Below, piece after piece: positions 26,377 through 34,745 of a stretch of DNA of 64,000 nt (positions are counted from its first letter, which is position 1; each line of letters starts with the position of its first letter). Below the pieces are notes generated by a model. It was given only the letters and a program-made list of their open reading frames with translations, ran no database searches and was not told where the DNA came from. This stretch comes from Methylobacterium sp. 17Sr1-1 (GTDB lineage Bacteria > Pseudomonadota > Alphaproteobacteria > Rhizobiales > Beijerinckiaceae), in NCBI RefSeq assembly GCF_003173775.1, contig NZ_CP029552.1, positions 2,376,501 through 2,440,500 of the forward strand. Direction: 5' to 3'. Position numbers and translations under genes: made by a program.

Positions 26377-26712
26377 ATGCTGACGATGCGAAACCCGATG
26401 GTGGCCGGCACACGGCTTCTGGCGGCGGCCGCTCTGGTGGCGGGCGGTCTCTTCACGGCGGGCACCGCCCAGGCGGCGCCCTTCGCGCCAGGCGCCGCGA
26501 CGGCGCCAGCGGCCGAGGTGCTGCAGGTCCAGTACGGCCACCATCACGGCGGGGGCCGCGGTCACCACCACGGATGGGGGCACGGCCATCACCACCACGG
26601 CGGCTGGGGCCACCACCGGCGCCATCACGGGCACTGGGGCCACCATCACCACCACCGGCACTGGGGCCACCATCACGGCCGGCACCATCACCGGGGTTAC
26701 GGCTACTACTGA
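26377..26712 (+). CDS. Secreted His/Gly/Trp-rich small protein
   Basis: A 111-residue protein with a signal peptide (about 1-32, ending GTAQA) and a mature part of which the last 65 residues are mostly His, Gly, Trp and Arg in loose repeats (GHHHG, GWGHH, HWGHHHH) ending YGYY. Similar short His-rich secreted proteins are common in Methylobacterium and are taken to bind metals, but this is not shown. The start at 26377 has GGAGG five bases upstream. It lies between hrcA (divergent) and rph, with 140 bases before rph. Confidence 0.7.
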   Translation: MLTMRNPMVAGTRLLAAAALVAGGLFTAGTAQAAPFAPGAATAPAAEVLQVQYGHHHGGGRGHHHGWGHGHHHHGGWGHHRRHHGHWGHHHHHRHWGHHHGRHHHRGYGYY

Positions 26713-26852
26713 CGGGTGAGGGGGGGAGACCCGGGCCGTTCTCCCCGAGGGCTCCCCTTGCCGCCCCCGGCGCCAGCGCCTAAGAGCGCGCGGCCCTTAG
26801 CAGATCGAAGCGCCGCGCCGTCAGCGCGCGGCGCCCTGGACAGGAGTTGCCC

Positions 26853-27566
26853 ATGCGCCCCTCGAAGCGCGCCCCCGACGAGCTGCGCAAGGTCACGCTG
26901 GAGCGGGGCGTCTCGCGCTACGCCGAGGGCTCGTGCCTCGTCACCTTCGGCGAGACCAAGGTGCTGTGCACCGCCTCGCTCGAGGAGCGCGGGCCGTCCT
27001 GGCTGCGCGGCTCCGGCAAGGGCTGGGTCACCGCCGAGTACAGCATGCTGCCGCGGGCGACCCACGACCGCAACCGGCGCGAGGTCAATGCCGGCAAGCC
27101 CTCCGGCCGCACCCAGGAGATCCAGCGCCTGATCGGCCGGTCCCTGCGCGCCGTCGTCAACCTGCCGGCGATGGGCGAGCGCCAGATCGTGGTCGATTGC
27201 GACGTGCTCCAGGCCGATGGCGGCACCCGCACGGCGGCGATCACCGGCGCCTGGGTCGCCCTGCACGAGTGCTTCACCTGGATGCGCGGCCGCTCGATCA
27301 TCTCGGTCGACCCGATGCGCGACCACGTCGCGGCGATCTCCTGCGGCATCCACAAGGGCACCCCCGTCCTCGACCTCGATTACGCCGAGGATTCCGGCGC
27401 CGAGACCGACGCCAACTTCGTCATCACCGGCAGCGGCGGCATCGTCGAGGTGCAGGGCACGGCGGAGGTGAAGCCGTTCTCGGAAGAGGAGTTCCTGGGC
27501 CTCCTGCGCCTCGCCAAGGCGGGCGTGGCCGAGCTGGTGGCGCTCCAGAAGCAGGCGATCGCCTGA
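26853..27566 (+). CDS. rph: Ribonuclease PH
   Basis: Phosphorolytic 3'-to-5' exoribonuclease that trims tRNA precursors. The 237-residue product matches the family: [40 protein letters not shown], the phosphate-site RxxxRE...[33 protein letters not shown] and the C-terminal [20 protein letters not shown] 26853 has CAGGAG six bases upstream; a TTG two codons earlier is less likely. Its stop overlaps the rdgB start by one base. Confidence 0.97.
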   Translation: MRPSKRAPDELRKVTLERGVSRYAEGSCLVTFGETKVLCTASLEERGPSWLRGSGKGWVTAEYSMLPRATHDRNRREVNAGKPSGRTQEIQRLIGRSLRAVVNLPAMGERQIVVDCDVLQADGGTRTAAITGAWVALHECFTWMRGRSIISVDPMRDHVAAISCGIHKGTPVLDLDYAEDSGAETDANFVITGSGGIVEVQGTAEVKPFSEEEFLGLLRLAKAGVAELVALQKQAIA

Positions 27567-28198
27567 TGGGGCGCCTCCTCACCGGGCGGGTTGTGATCGC
27601 GACCCACAATGCCGGCAAGCTGCGCGAGATGCGCGAATTGCTGGCGCCCTTCGGCGTCGAGGCGGTCTCGGCCGGCGAGTTGAACCTGCCCGAGCCGGAC
27701 GAGACCGGCACGATGTTCTCCGAGAACGCCGCCATCAAGGCGCGGGCGGCGACGCAGGCCACGGGCCTGCCCGCCTTCGCCGACGATTCGGGACTCTGCG
27801 TCGATGCCCTCGACGGGGCGCCCGGCCTGTTCTCGGCCCGCTGGTCCGGCGGCTCGAAGGATTTTTCCGGTGCGATGGCGCGCATCGAGCGCGAACTGAC
27901 TACCCGGGCGGCGACGAACCGCCGGTCGCACTTCGTCTCGGCCCTGGTCCTGACCTGGCCGGACGGGCACGAGGAGCTGTTCGAGGGCCGGGTCTTCGGC
28001 GAGCTGGTCTGGCCGCCCCGCGGCGACAAGGGTTTTGGCTACGACCCGATGTTCAAGCCGGACGAGAGTCCGCTCACCTTCGGCGAGCTGAGTTCGGACG
28101 AGAAGCACGGCATCGACTGGGCGAAGGGCGAGGCGCTCTCGCACCGCGCCCGCGCCTTCCTGGCGCTCGCCGCGGCCTGCCTGCGCCGGCCGGATTGA
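27566..28198 (+). CDS. rdgB: XTP/dITP pyrophosphatase (RdgB/HAM1)
   Basis: Hydrolyses non-canonical purine triphosphates (ITP, XTP, dITP) to monophosphates, keeping them out of DNA and RNA. The 210-residue protein shows [17 protein letters not shown] at 9-25, the acidic metal site [12 protein letters not shown] and [30 protein letters not shown] near 155, and the terminal ALSHRARAF. It overlaps rph by one base (TGATG), so the two are translated together. Confidence 0.96.
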   Translation: MGRLLTGRVVIATHNAGKLREMRELLAPFGVEAVSAGELNLPEPDETGTMFSENAAIKARAATQATGLPAFADDSGLCVDALDGAPGLFSARWSGGSKDFSGAMARIERELTTRAATNRRSHFVSALVLTWPDGHEELFEGRVFGELVWPPRGDKGFGYDPMFKPDESPLTFGELSSDEKHGIDWAKGEALSHRARAFLALAAACLRRPD

Positions 28199-28205
28199 GC
28201 GGGAC

Positions 28206-28276
28206 GAGGCGCCCGCTCCGGGGGAGGGGCGCCTCGGTCGCAGCGGGAGCGGGGACGGCGAGCGCCGCCCCGTCCC
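28206..28276. terminator. Two hairpins between convergent rdgB and ohr
   Basis: Arms 28206-28214/28227-28235 (GAGGCGCCC, perfect 9 bp) form the first stem, just past rdgB. Arms 28252-28258/28270-28276 (GGGACGG) form the second, just past ohr. No long T-runs. Each gene may use the stem nearest its stop codon. Confidence 0.5.
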
Positions 28277-28289
28277 GGGTGACGTTGGG

Positions 28290-28715
28290 TTATGCGACAG
28301 TGAGACCCACGTCGACGTTGCCGCGGGTGGCGTTCGAGTAGGGGCACACCTGGTGGGCCTTCTCGACCAGCGTCTCGGCGGTCGCCTTGTCGAGGCCCGG
28401 CAGCGAGATGGTCAGGTCGGCGGTGATGCCGAAGCCGCCCTCGGAGCGCGGGCCGATGCCGACCTTGGCGGTCACGGTGGTGTCGGCCGGGACGGCGATC
28501 TTCTCCTGACCGCCGACGAACTTCATCGCGCCGAGGAAGCAGGCGGCGTAGCCGGCCGCGAAGAGCTGCTCGGGGTTGTTGCCGGCGCCACCGGCCCCGC
28601 CGAGCTCCTTGGGGGTCGACAGCTTGACGTCGAGGCTGCCGTCCTGGGTCTGGGCGCGACCGTCGCGACCGCCATTCGCCGTGGCCTGGGTGGTGTACTT
28701 CACGTCGACGGACAT
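28290..28715 (-). CDS. ohr: Organic hydroperoxide resistance protein Ohr
   Basis: Thiol peroxidase that reduces organic hydroperoxides, probably using lipoylated partners. The 141 residues include both catalytic cysteines: Cys59 in GYAACFLGAMKFV and Cys124 in VCPYSNATRGNVDV, plus NPEQLFAAGYA upstream, typical of Ohr rather than OsmC. It is divergent from its regulator ohrR with 213 bases between. Start ATG 28715 gives MSVDVKYTTQA. Confidence 0.95.
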   Translation of the reverse strand: MSVDVKYTTQATANGGRDGRAQTQDGSLDVKLSTPKELGGAGGAGNNPEQLFAAGYAACFLGAMKFVGGQEKIAVPADTTVTAKVGIGPRSEGGFGITADLTISLPGLDKATAETLVEKAHQVCPYSNATRGNVDVGLTVA

Positions 28716-28794
28716 CGGGCTCTCCTCAAAGATCGCGGCGGCCTCGCCGAAGCGCTTCCCGGCCACCCGCGACATTGTCATAGGAGGAATTTCG

Positions 28795-28806
28795 ATTGCG
28801 CGCAAT
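28795..28806. promoter_or_regulatory. Candidate OhrR operator (ATTGCGCGCAAT palindrome)
   Basis: A perfect 12-base palindrome in the ohr/ohrR intergenic region, in an AT-richer pocket (about 28786-28815) of an otherwise GC-rich stretch. MarR-type OhrR proteins bind AT-flanked palindromes near the ohr promoter. The assignment is by position and symmetry only. Confidence 0.5.
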
Positions 28807-28928
28807 TTGTTTTTGCGCGCCGTCTTAGCTATGATCGAAGCGGCCTCGGGCGCAGATCGTTCCTGAGCGTCACGGTCAGGCCCCGCGCGACGGAGCCCCC
28901 TTGAGAATCGGGACTTGAGGAGCGGGAC

Positions 28929-29432
28929 ATGTCCGAGATCGACGCGCGCGGCCCCACACCCGACCATGCGGACGGACGGGCCGACGACCTGCTGCTCTCC
29001 AGCCAGATCTGCTTCGCGGTCTATTCGGCGGCGCACGCGTTCAACCGGATCTACAAGCCCCTCCTCGACCGGATCGGCCTGACCTACCCGCAATACCTGG
29101 TGCTCCTCCTGCTCTGGGAGCAGGACGGGCAGACGATGAAGACCCTCGGCCAGCGCCTCTACCTCGATTCCGGCACCCTGACGCCGCTGCTCAAGCGGCT
29201 GGAGGCGGCGGGTTTGGTGAGCCGGGCCCGCGATGTCCAGGACGAGCGGCTGATGCGCATCAACCTGACCGAGGCCGGCGCGTCCTTGCGCGAGAGGGCG
29301 ACGCCGTTCCCGCACGAGATCGTCTGCGCCACGGGCCAGCCGGCGGAGCGGCTGGTGGCCCTGCGCGACGAGATCCTGGCCCTGCGCGACAGCCTGCACG
29401 CCTGTTCGGCACCGGATCGCGGGGTGGCGTGA
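28929..29432 (+). CDS. ohrR: MarR family regulator OhrR
   Basis: A 167-residue winged-helix repressor. Cys28 in LLSSQICFAVYSAAHAFNR is the reactive cysteine that senses organic peroxide in this family, with the conserved Tyr pair nearby (YKPLLDRIGLTYPQYLVLL). The DNA-binding helices are LGQRLYLDSGTLTPLLKRLE and the wing is RARDVQDERLMRINLTEAG. The start has GAGGAG upstream. It probably represses ohr, and possibly itself, until Cys28 is oxidised. Confidence 0.94.
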   Translation: MSEIDARGPTPDHADGRADDLLLSSQICFAVYSAAHAFNRIYKPLLDRIGLTYPQYLVLLLLWEQDGQTMKTLGQRLYLDSGTLTPLLKRLEAAGLVSRARDVQDERLMRINLTEAGASLRERATPFPHEIVCATGQPAERLVALRDEILALRDSLHACSAPDRGVA

Positions 29433-29537
29433 AGAGCCTCATGCGGTTTCCGACCGAGCAATACGGAAACCGGCTTCGCTCAAGCGCCGCGCTGGCTGGT
29501 GACACCGAATCCGGAAGTGACCTCCCGGCTTCCGGTG

Positions 29538-30377
29538 TCACAGCATCGGCAGATGCCGCGGCTCCCGCCCGCGCGGAAACGCGGCGTCGATCCGGGCGAG
29601 CTCGGCCTCGTTCAGGGTGAGGCTGCCGCCGCCGGCATTCTCGGCCGCGTGGGCCGGGCTCGACGCCTTCGGGATCGCCAGCACGCCGTCCCCGCGGGTG
29701 AGCGCCGCGAGCGCGACCTGCCGCGGCGTGGCGTCGTGGCTCTGCGCAATTTCGGCCAGCACCCGGCCGCCCGGGGTCGCCGGTCCCGGGAAGCTGTCGT
29801 GGCCGAAGGGGCTGTAGGCCACCACCGCGACGCCGTTCTGCCGGCACCAGGGCAGGACCGAGTGCTCGATCGCCCGCTCCTCCAGGTGGTAGAGCACCTG
29901 GTTGCAGGCGATGCGGTCGGGACCGGCCACGGACAACGCCTCGTCGAGGTCGTCGGCGTCGAAGTTGCTCACCCCCCAGGACAGGATCTTGCCCGCCCGC
30001 ACCAGGTCCTCGAAGGCCGCGAAGGTCTCCGCCAGGGGATGCGGCCCGCGCCAGTGCAGCAGGTAGCAGTCGAGCCGGTCCGTGCGCAGGCGCCGGAGCG
30101 AGCGCTCGCAGGCCTCGACCGTGCCCCGGCGCGAGGCGTTGCCGGGCAGGACCTTCGAGACCAGGAAGACCTCGTCGCGCCGGTCGCCGATCGCCTCGGC
30201 GATCAGGGGCTCGGCCTCGCCGTACATCTCGGCGGTGTCGACGTGGCTCATCCCGACATCGAGGCCCCGTCGCAGGGCGGCGGCCGCCACGGTGGGCTCG
30301 CCCTCGTCGAGGTACCAGGTTCCCTGCCCGATCACCGGCACCGCGGGCCCGGTGCGTCCGAAGGGTTGCCGTCGCAT
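29538..30377 (-). CDS. Aldo/keto reductase
   Basis: A 279-residue TIM-barrel NADPH oxidoreductase. Catalytic residues appear in HVDTAEMYGEAEPLIAEAIG (Asp, Tyr), FLVSKVLP (Lys) and YLLHWRG (His). Cofactor-binding part: GVAVVAYSPFG and LAIPKASSPAHAAENAG. It resembles the YeaE/DkgA-like branch. The start has AGGAG upstream. It stands alone; its substrate cannot be told. It is convergent with ohrR, and the 105 bases between contain a partial inverted repeat. Confidence 0.9.
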   Translation of the reverse strand: MRRQPFGRTGPAVPVIGQGTWYLDEGEPTVAAAALRRGLDVGMSHVDTAEMYGEAEPLIAEAIGDRRDEVFLVSKVLPGNASRRGTVEACERSLRRLRTDRLDCYLLHWRGPHPLAETFAAFEDLVRAGKILSWGVSNFDADDLDEALSVAGPDRIACNQVLYHLEERAIEHSVLPWCRQNGVAVVAYSPFGHDSFPGPATPGGRVLAEIAQSHDATPRQVALAALTRGDGVLAIPKASSPAHAAENAGGGSLTLNEAELARIDAAFPRGREPRHLPML

Positions 30378-30555
30378 CGCGCGCTCCTGCGATCTGTGCC
30401 GTCCTGGGCCGTGCGGCGCCGGGAGGGCAAGGGCAGATCCCGGAGAATGCACGGTTTTCTGCGGATCGTCGCGGGGCGGGAGGGTTAGGCGCGACGGAGA
30501 AGGGCGAGAAAAACGCTCTTCTCCCCAGACGCGTTCTGCAAAAAGAACATTCCGG

Positions 30556-30584
30556 TTGACAGAAAGTCCGCTTCCGGGTTCTGT
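30556..30584 (+). promoter_or_regulatory. Candidate promoter of the metNIQ operon
   Basis: TTGACA at 30556-30561, a 17-base spacer and TTCTGT at 30579-30584. The -35 box is perfect, the -10 is poor. It lies 45-73 bases upstream of the short leader reading frame before metN. No SAM riboswitch fold was recognised in the leader. Confidence 0.4.
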
Positions 30585-30628
30585 GCCGGCCCACACCCGG
30601 CTTTGAGACATTCCGCTGAAGGACCCCG

Positions 30629-30673
30629 ATGACCGCTCCCGTCTTCCCGCCCGCCCGGACCCGCGCGCCGTGA
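30629..30673 (+). CDS. Possible 14-codon leader peptide overlapping metN
   Basis: ATG at 30629 has AAGGA five bases upstream, encodes MTAPVFPPARTRAP and stops at TGA 30671-30673, overlapping the GTG start of metN (30670) by four bases. MetN has no ribosome site of its own but begins with a similar MTAPVRVPVP. Either this is a translationally coupled leader, or a small frame-disrupting change separates a longer MetN N-terminus. Confidence 0.35.
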   Translation: MTAPVFPPARTRAP

Positions 30674-31857
30674 CGGCCCCCGTCCGCGTGCCGGTGCCGG
30701 CGGACCTGAGCGACCGGATCGGCGATCCCGACGCGCTCGTCCGATTGGAGAGCGTCGCCAAGACCTACACGGCGCGCCGCGGCGCCGGCGCCGTGACGGC
30801 CCTGGAGGACATCGACCTCTCGGTGTCCCGCGGCCGGGTGCTCGGCGTGATCGGCCGCTCGGGCGCCGGCAAGTCGACCCTGATCCGCCTGGTCAACGGG
30901 CTGGAGCGGCCGAGCCGCGGCCGGGTGATCGTCGACCGCGCCGAGATCTCGGCCCTGTCGGAATCGGCCCTGCGGGCCGAGCGCCGCGGCATCGGCATGA
31001 TCTTCCAGCACTTCAACCTGCTCTCGGCCCGCACCGCCGCCGGCAACGTCGCGCTGCCCCTCGAAGTGGCGGGCTACGACAAGGCCGCGATCCGCAGGCG
31101 GGTGGCCGAGCTTCTGGACCTCGTCGGGCTCGCGCCGCAGGCCGACCGCTATCCGGCCGAACTGTCGGGCGGGCAGAAGCAGCGCGTCGGCATCGCCCGG
31201 GCCCTAGCCACCAACCCGAAGGTGCTGCTCTCCGACGAGGCGACCTCGGCCCTCGACCCGGAGACGACCCGCTCGATCCTCGACCTCCTCGGCCGGATCA
31301 ACCGGGAGCTCGGCCTGACGATCCTGCTGATCACCCACGAGATGGCGGTGATCCGGGCGATCGCCCACGAGGTCGCGGTGCTCGACGGCGGCCGCATCGC
31401 CGAGAGCGGCGACGTGTTCGAGGTGTTCACGCGGCCGCGCGCCGCGATCACCCGCACCTTCCTCGACGAGGAGACCGGCCGCACCCTGCCGCCGGCACTC
31501 GCCGCCCGCCTCACCCCCGGCCTGACGGCCGGGGAGGGAGAGGGGAAGGGAGAGGGAAAGCAGGCGGTCCTGCGCATCACCTTCCGGGGGCCGCACGCCA
31601 CCGATCCGGTGCTGGCCCAGCTCACGAGCGAGCTCGGCATCCCGGCCGGCATCCTCTCGGGCACCGTCGACGAGATCGCCGGCCGTCCCTTCGGCACCCT
31701 GGTGGTCGGCATTGCGGCCGATCCCGGCACGGTGGAGCGGGCCAGGACCTTCCTCGCGGCGCGCGGCCTCGACGTCGAGATGCTCGGCACCCTCGACCTC
31801 GCCGGCTGGCAGCGGACCGCCGCTCCCGGCTCCACGGATGCTCGCCATGTCGCCTGA
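30670..31857 (+). CDS. metN: Methionine ABC transporter ATP-binding protein
   Basis: A 395-residue ATPase for D/L-methionine import. Walker A IGRSGAGKSTLIRLVN, signature LSGGQKQRVGIARALA, Walker B VLLSDEATSALDPET and switch ITHEMAVI are intact. The C-terminal NIL/ACT-like sensor domain (VLRITFRGPHATDPVLAQL) that binds methionine for feedback inhibition begins near residue 300. Between the two domains is an unusual linker of alternating Glu, Gly and Lys, encoded by a purine-only run at about 31533-31563. The start is GTG 30670. Its 3' end overlaps metI. Confidence 0.93.
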   Translation: MTAPVRVPVPADLSDRIGDPDALVRLESVAKTYTARRGAGAVTALEDIDLSVSRGRVLGVIGRSGAGKSTLIRLVNGLERPSRGRVIVDRAEISALSESALRAERRGIGMIFQHFNLLSARTAAGNVALPLEVAGYDKAAIRRRVAELLDLVGLAPQADRYPAELSGGQKQRVGIARALATNPKVLLSDEATSALDPETTRSILDLLGRINRELGLTILLITHEMAVIRAIAHEVAVLDGGRIAESGDVFEVFTRPRAAITRTFLDEETGRTLPPALAARLTPGLTAGEGEGKGEGKQAVLRITFRGPHATDPVLAQLTSELGIPAGILSGTVDEIAGRPFGTLVVGIAADPGTVERARTFLAARGLDVEMLGTLDLAGWQRTAAPGSTDARHVA

Positions 31858-32512
31858 ACTCCTCCGCCTCCTCGTCCAGGCCACCCTCGACACGCTGCAG
31901 ATGGTGGCGGTGGCGGCCTCCCTCGGCACGCTGGTCGGCCTGCCGCTCGGCGTGTTTCTCGCCACCAGCGGCCGCGGCGAGCTCCTGGCCGCCCCCTGGC
32001 TCAACCGGGCGCTCGGACTCGTCGTCAACGCCACCCGCTCGACGCCGTTCATCATCCTGGTGGTGGCGATCATCCCGTTCACCCGGCTGCTGGCCGGCAC
32101 CTCGATCGGCACCAACGCCGCCACCGTGCCGCTGACCGTGGCGGCGATCCCCTTCATCGCCCGCCTCGTCGAGGGCGCGGTGCGGGAGGTCGATGGCGGC
32201 CTCGTCGAGGCGGCCCGGGCCTTCGGGGCGAGCCCGCTGCAGATCGTCCTCAAGGTGCTGATCCCCGAGGCGTTGCCCGGCATCGTTCTCGGCCTCACCC
32301 TGGCGGTGGTGTCGCTGATCGGCTTCTCGGCGATGGTCGGCGCCGTCGGCGGCGGGGGCCTCGGCGACCTCGGCATCCGCTACGGCTACCAGCGCTTCAT
32401 GCCCGAGATGATGCTCGCCGTGGTGGTGGTGCTGATCGTCCTGGTGCAGCTGGTCCAGACCCTGGGCGACCGGCTGGCGCGGCGCATGAACAAGCGCCTG
32501 CGCCACGGCTGA
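31847..32512 (+). CDS. metI: Methionine ABC transporter permease
   Basis: A 221-residue five-helix permease. The EAA-type loop is VDGGLVEAARAFGASPLQIV then LKVLIPEALPGIV, and NATRSTPFIILVVAIIPFTR is typical of MetI. ATG 31847 gives MSPELLRLLVQA; an in-frame ATG at 31838 is also possible. Either start overlaps the end of metN, so the two are coupled. metQ begins 33 bases downstream. Confidence 0.93.
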   Translation: MSPELLRLLVQATLDTLQMVAVAASLGTLVGLPLGVFLATSGRGELLAAPWLNRALGLVVNATRSTPFIILVVAIIPFTRLLAGTSIGTNAATVPLTVAAIPFIARLVEGAVREVDGGLVEAARAFGASPLQIVLKVLIPEALPGIVLGLTLAVVSLIGFSAMVGAVGGGGLGDLGIRYGYQRFMPEMMLAVVVVLIVLVQLVQTLGDRLARRMNKRLRHG

Positions 32513-32545
32513 TCCATTTCCCTTTTACTCTCGGAGCGTAAGACG

Positions 32546-33340
32546 ATGCTGCGTACCCTCACCCTGGCGGTCCTCCTCGCCACCGCCAGCCTGCCGGCGT
32601 TCGCCCAAGGAGCCTCCCCTCAAGGCCAGCGCGTGCGCGTCGGCGTCACGCCGGGCCCGCACGCCCAGATCATCGAGGTGGTGAAGCCGATCGCCGCCAA
32701 GAAGGGCCTCGACCTGCAGGTGGTCGAGTTCTCGGACTACGTCGTGCCGAACGAGGCGCTGTCGTCGGGCGAGCTCGAGGCCAACTCGTTCCAGCACCAG
32801 CCCTATCTCGACAACCAGAAGGCCGATCGCGGCTACAAGATCGAGAGCGTGGCCCAGACGGTGAACTTCCCGATGGGCGTCTACTCGAAGCGCCACAAGA
32901 GCTTCGACGCGGTGCCGGCGGGCGGCACGGTGGCGATCCCGAACGACCCGACCAATGGCGGCCGCGCCCTGCTGCTCCTGCAGGACAAGGGCCTCTTGAA
33001 GCTGAAGGCGAATGTCGGCTTCAAGCCGAGCGTCGCCGACATCACCGAGAACCCGAAGCGCCTGCGCATCATCGAGGTCGACGCGGCCCAGACCCCGCGC
33101 TCGCTCGACGACGTCGACGCGGCGGCGGTCAACACCAACTACGCCACCGCGGCCGGCCTGAAGCCCGGCGACGCGATCCTGAAGGAGGAGCCGAAGGGCC
33201 CCTACGTCAACGTGATCGCGGTGCGCAGTGCCGACAAGGACAAGCCCTGGGTCGCGACGCTGGTCGAGTCCTACCGCTCGCCGGAGGTGAAGGCCTTCAT
33301 CGACGCTAAGTTCGGCGGCGCGGTGCTCACCAGCTGGTGA
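32546..33340 (+). CDS. metQ: Methionine-binding periplasmic protein
   Basis: A 264-residue NlpA/MetQ family protein. A Sec signal peptide (1-20, ending LPAFA) has no lipobox cysteine, so unlike many MetQ proteins it is predicted to be soluble in the periplasm. Family segments: RVGVTPGPHAQIIEVVKPIA, LEANSFQHQPYLDNQ, TVAIPNDPTNGGRALLLLQ and AAAVNTNYATAAGL. It is third in metNIQ. The end is followed by 161 bases without a gene. Confidence 0.94.
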   Translation: MLRTLTLAVLLATASLPAFAQGASPQGQRVRVGVTPGPHAQIIEVVKPIAAKKGLDLQVVEFSDYVVPNEALSSGELEANSFQHQPYLDNQKADRGYKIESVAQTVNFPMGVYSKRHKSFDAVPAGGTVAIPNDPTNGGRALLLLQDKGLLKLKANVGFKPSVADITENPKRLRIIEVDAAQTPRSLDDVDAAAVNTNYATAAGLKPGDAILKEEPKGPYVNVIAVRSADKDKPWVATLVESYRSPEVKAFIDAKFGGAVLTSW

Positions 33341-33501
33341 GGCCTGCCCTCCAGGCGGCACGAACGATGCGGCGGCCCCGCGCCACGCCTTATCCACAGG
33401 GATGAGACGGAATGAAGCGGGGCCGTGAAACCAAACGAGGCTGGGCGCGTCTTCTCTGCACGGCCCGACTGACGGGCTGGCCTTACCTTTCGAGGTGCCC
33501 G

Positions 33502-33759
33502 ATGAAGATCATCACGTCCGCCCTGGTCGCCGCCGTCCTCACCGTCGCCGCCGTTCCGGCCTTCGCCCAGGGCGGTTCGCCCTACAACAACTCGGGCTCG
33601 CAGGCCGGCGGCCCGCTCGGCGGCACGCAGCGCGAGATGGGCGCTCCCGGCGGCGCGCCGGCCGTGGGTGCGGCTCCCCGCGCCACCATGCAGCCGACGA
33701 TGCGCAAGAAGCGCATGATGAAGCACCGCCGCATGCACCGTCACCACCACGCCCGCTGA
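33502..33759 (+). CDS. Small secreted basic protein
   Basis: An 85-residue protein: signal peptide (1-22, ending VPAFA), a Gly/Gln/Ala-rich middle (YNNSGSQAGGPLGG) and a C-terminal tail rich in Lys, Arg, Met and His (RKKRMMKHRRMHRHHHAR). Not recognised beyond the general class of short periplasmic proteins in Methylobacterium. GAGG lies nine bases before ATG 33502. The His/Met-rich tail could bind metal or nucleic acid; this is speculation. Confidence 0.6.
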   Translation: MKIITSALVAAVLTVAAVPAFAQGGSPYNNSGSQAGGPLGGTQREMGAPGGAPAVGAAPRATMQPTMRKKRMMKHRRMHRHHHAR

Positions 33760-33831
33760 GCCAGACCGCAAGGTCACAGGCTCGCCCGGCGCGCTCGTTC
33801 GGCGGCTCATGCCGCCCGGCGGGCGCGCCTT

Positions 33832-33888
33832 CGCGCGTCGTGGACCGTACGCCGCCGCAACGAGGCGGCGCACGGTCCGTGATGCGCG
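33832..33888. terminator. Long hairpin between convergent genes
   Basis: A 25-bp stem (arms 33832-33856 and 33864-33888, four mismatched or wobble positions) with a seven-base loop ends exactly where the SH3-protein stop codon begins. A second small stem GGCGGC/GCCGCC lies at 33801-33816. Probably a bidirectional terminator. The sequence is not of the CCCGGGATGAC family. Confidence 0.6.
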
Positions 33889-34464
33889 TCAGTCCACCTT
33901 CTCGTTCGGGTAGACGCCCCAGAGCCGGTCCTGGCGCATGTAGCCGTCGACGTCGCCGCGCTTCTGCGGCAGGGCCACGACGAGGCGGCACCAGGAGCCG
34001 TCGCAGGTCTTGACGCTGCCGATCACCCCGGCCTGGAGCTGCGCCACCACGCCGCTCGCCGCGTCGGCCCGGTCGTAGAGAGGCACCGGGGCGCCCTTGT
34101 CGGTGCCGCGGCTCAGCACCACCGCGGTGCGCCGGCCGGAGAGCAGCGAGTGCAGCACCCAGCCCTCGGTGCCCTCCGAGTCGCGGATGCGGCGCCAGGT
34201 CTCGAACTCGGCGATGATCTCCACCGGCAGGCCGGCACGCTGGAACACCCACAGGGTGCGATGGTCCTTGGACGGGCCCTCGCGCAGGTTCACCCGGTCG
34301 GTCTTCAGGCTGACGTAGCGCGGCAGCGGCAGCTTCGTCGCCGGGCCGATGGTGACGCCGATCTCGCCGGGGGCGGGGTTGACGGCCGGGGTCGGCGGCG
34401 CGGCGGCGGCAGGCATTGCCAGGGCGGAGAGCACGAGGGCGACGAGGAGGCGCGGGTGGAGCAT
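33889..34464 (-). CDS. Secreted bacterial SH3-domain protein
   Basis: A 191-residue protein with a signal peptide (RLLVALVLSALAMPAAA) and two SH3-like units: VSLKTDRVNLREGPSKDHRT near 52-71 followed by GLPVEIIAEFETWRRIRDSE, GTEGWVLHSLLSGRRTAV, and a second with GVIGSVKTCDGSWCRLVV then DGYMRQDRLWGVYP. COG3807-type proteins are thought to bind murein. It is divergent from the 2-hydroxyacid dehydrogenase gene, a pairing I recall from other Rhizobiales. Confidence 0.88.
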   Translation of the reverse strand: MLHPRLLVALVLSALAMPAAAAPPTPAVNPAPGEIGVTIGPATKLPLPRYVSLKTDRVNLREGPSKDHRTLWVFQRAGLPVEIIAEFETWRRIRDSEGTEGWVLHSLLSGRRTAVVLSRGTDKGAPVPLYDRADAASGVVAQLQAGVIGSVKTCDGSWCRLVVALPQKRGDVDGYMRQDRLWGVYPNEKVD

Positions 34465-34745
34465 CGGCGGTCGGTCTCCCTTCAGGGAAGCGGCGCGGAT
34501 TGTCTTCCCGATCACCTCTGCTAGAGAGGCCGCCGGGCATCGAGCCCCGGCCGGATCGAGGGGCATAAAGGCCCCTATCGCCGGGCCATGGTTAACGGGG
34601 CGTAACGACGCCTGTGGTCCGCACCAAGGCGGGGCTTTTCGCCGGGCCGCCGCGTCGCTTACTCTTAGGGCGGCGCGGGCGCCCATATCGCGTGTCGGGG
34701 CCGCACGGGCAGGCCGGGAGGCCCGCCCGGGGCAGGGGAGGGATC

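Noticed and set aside
30378..30669. Possible SAM riboswitch before metN
   Set aside because: No recognisable SAM-I, SAM-II or SAM/SAH consensus; only short GC stems are visible.
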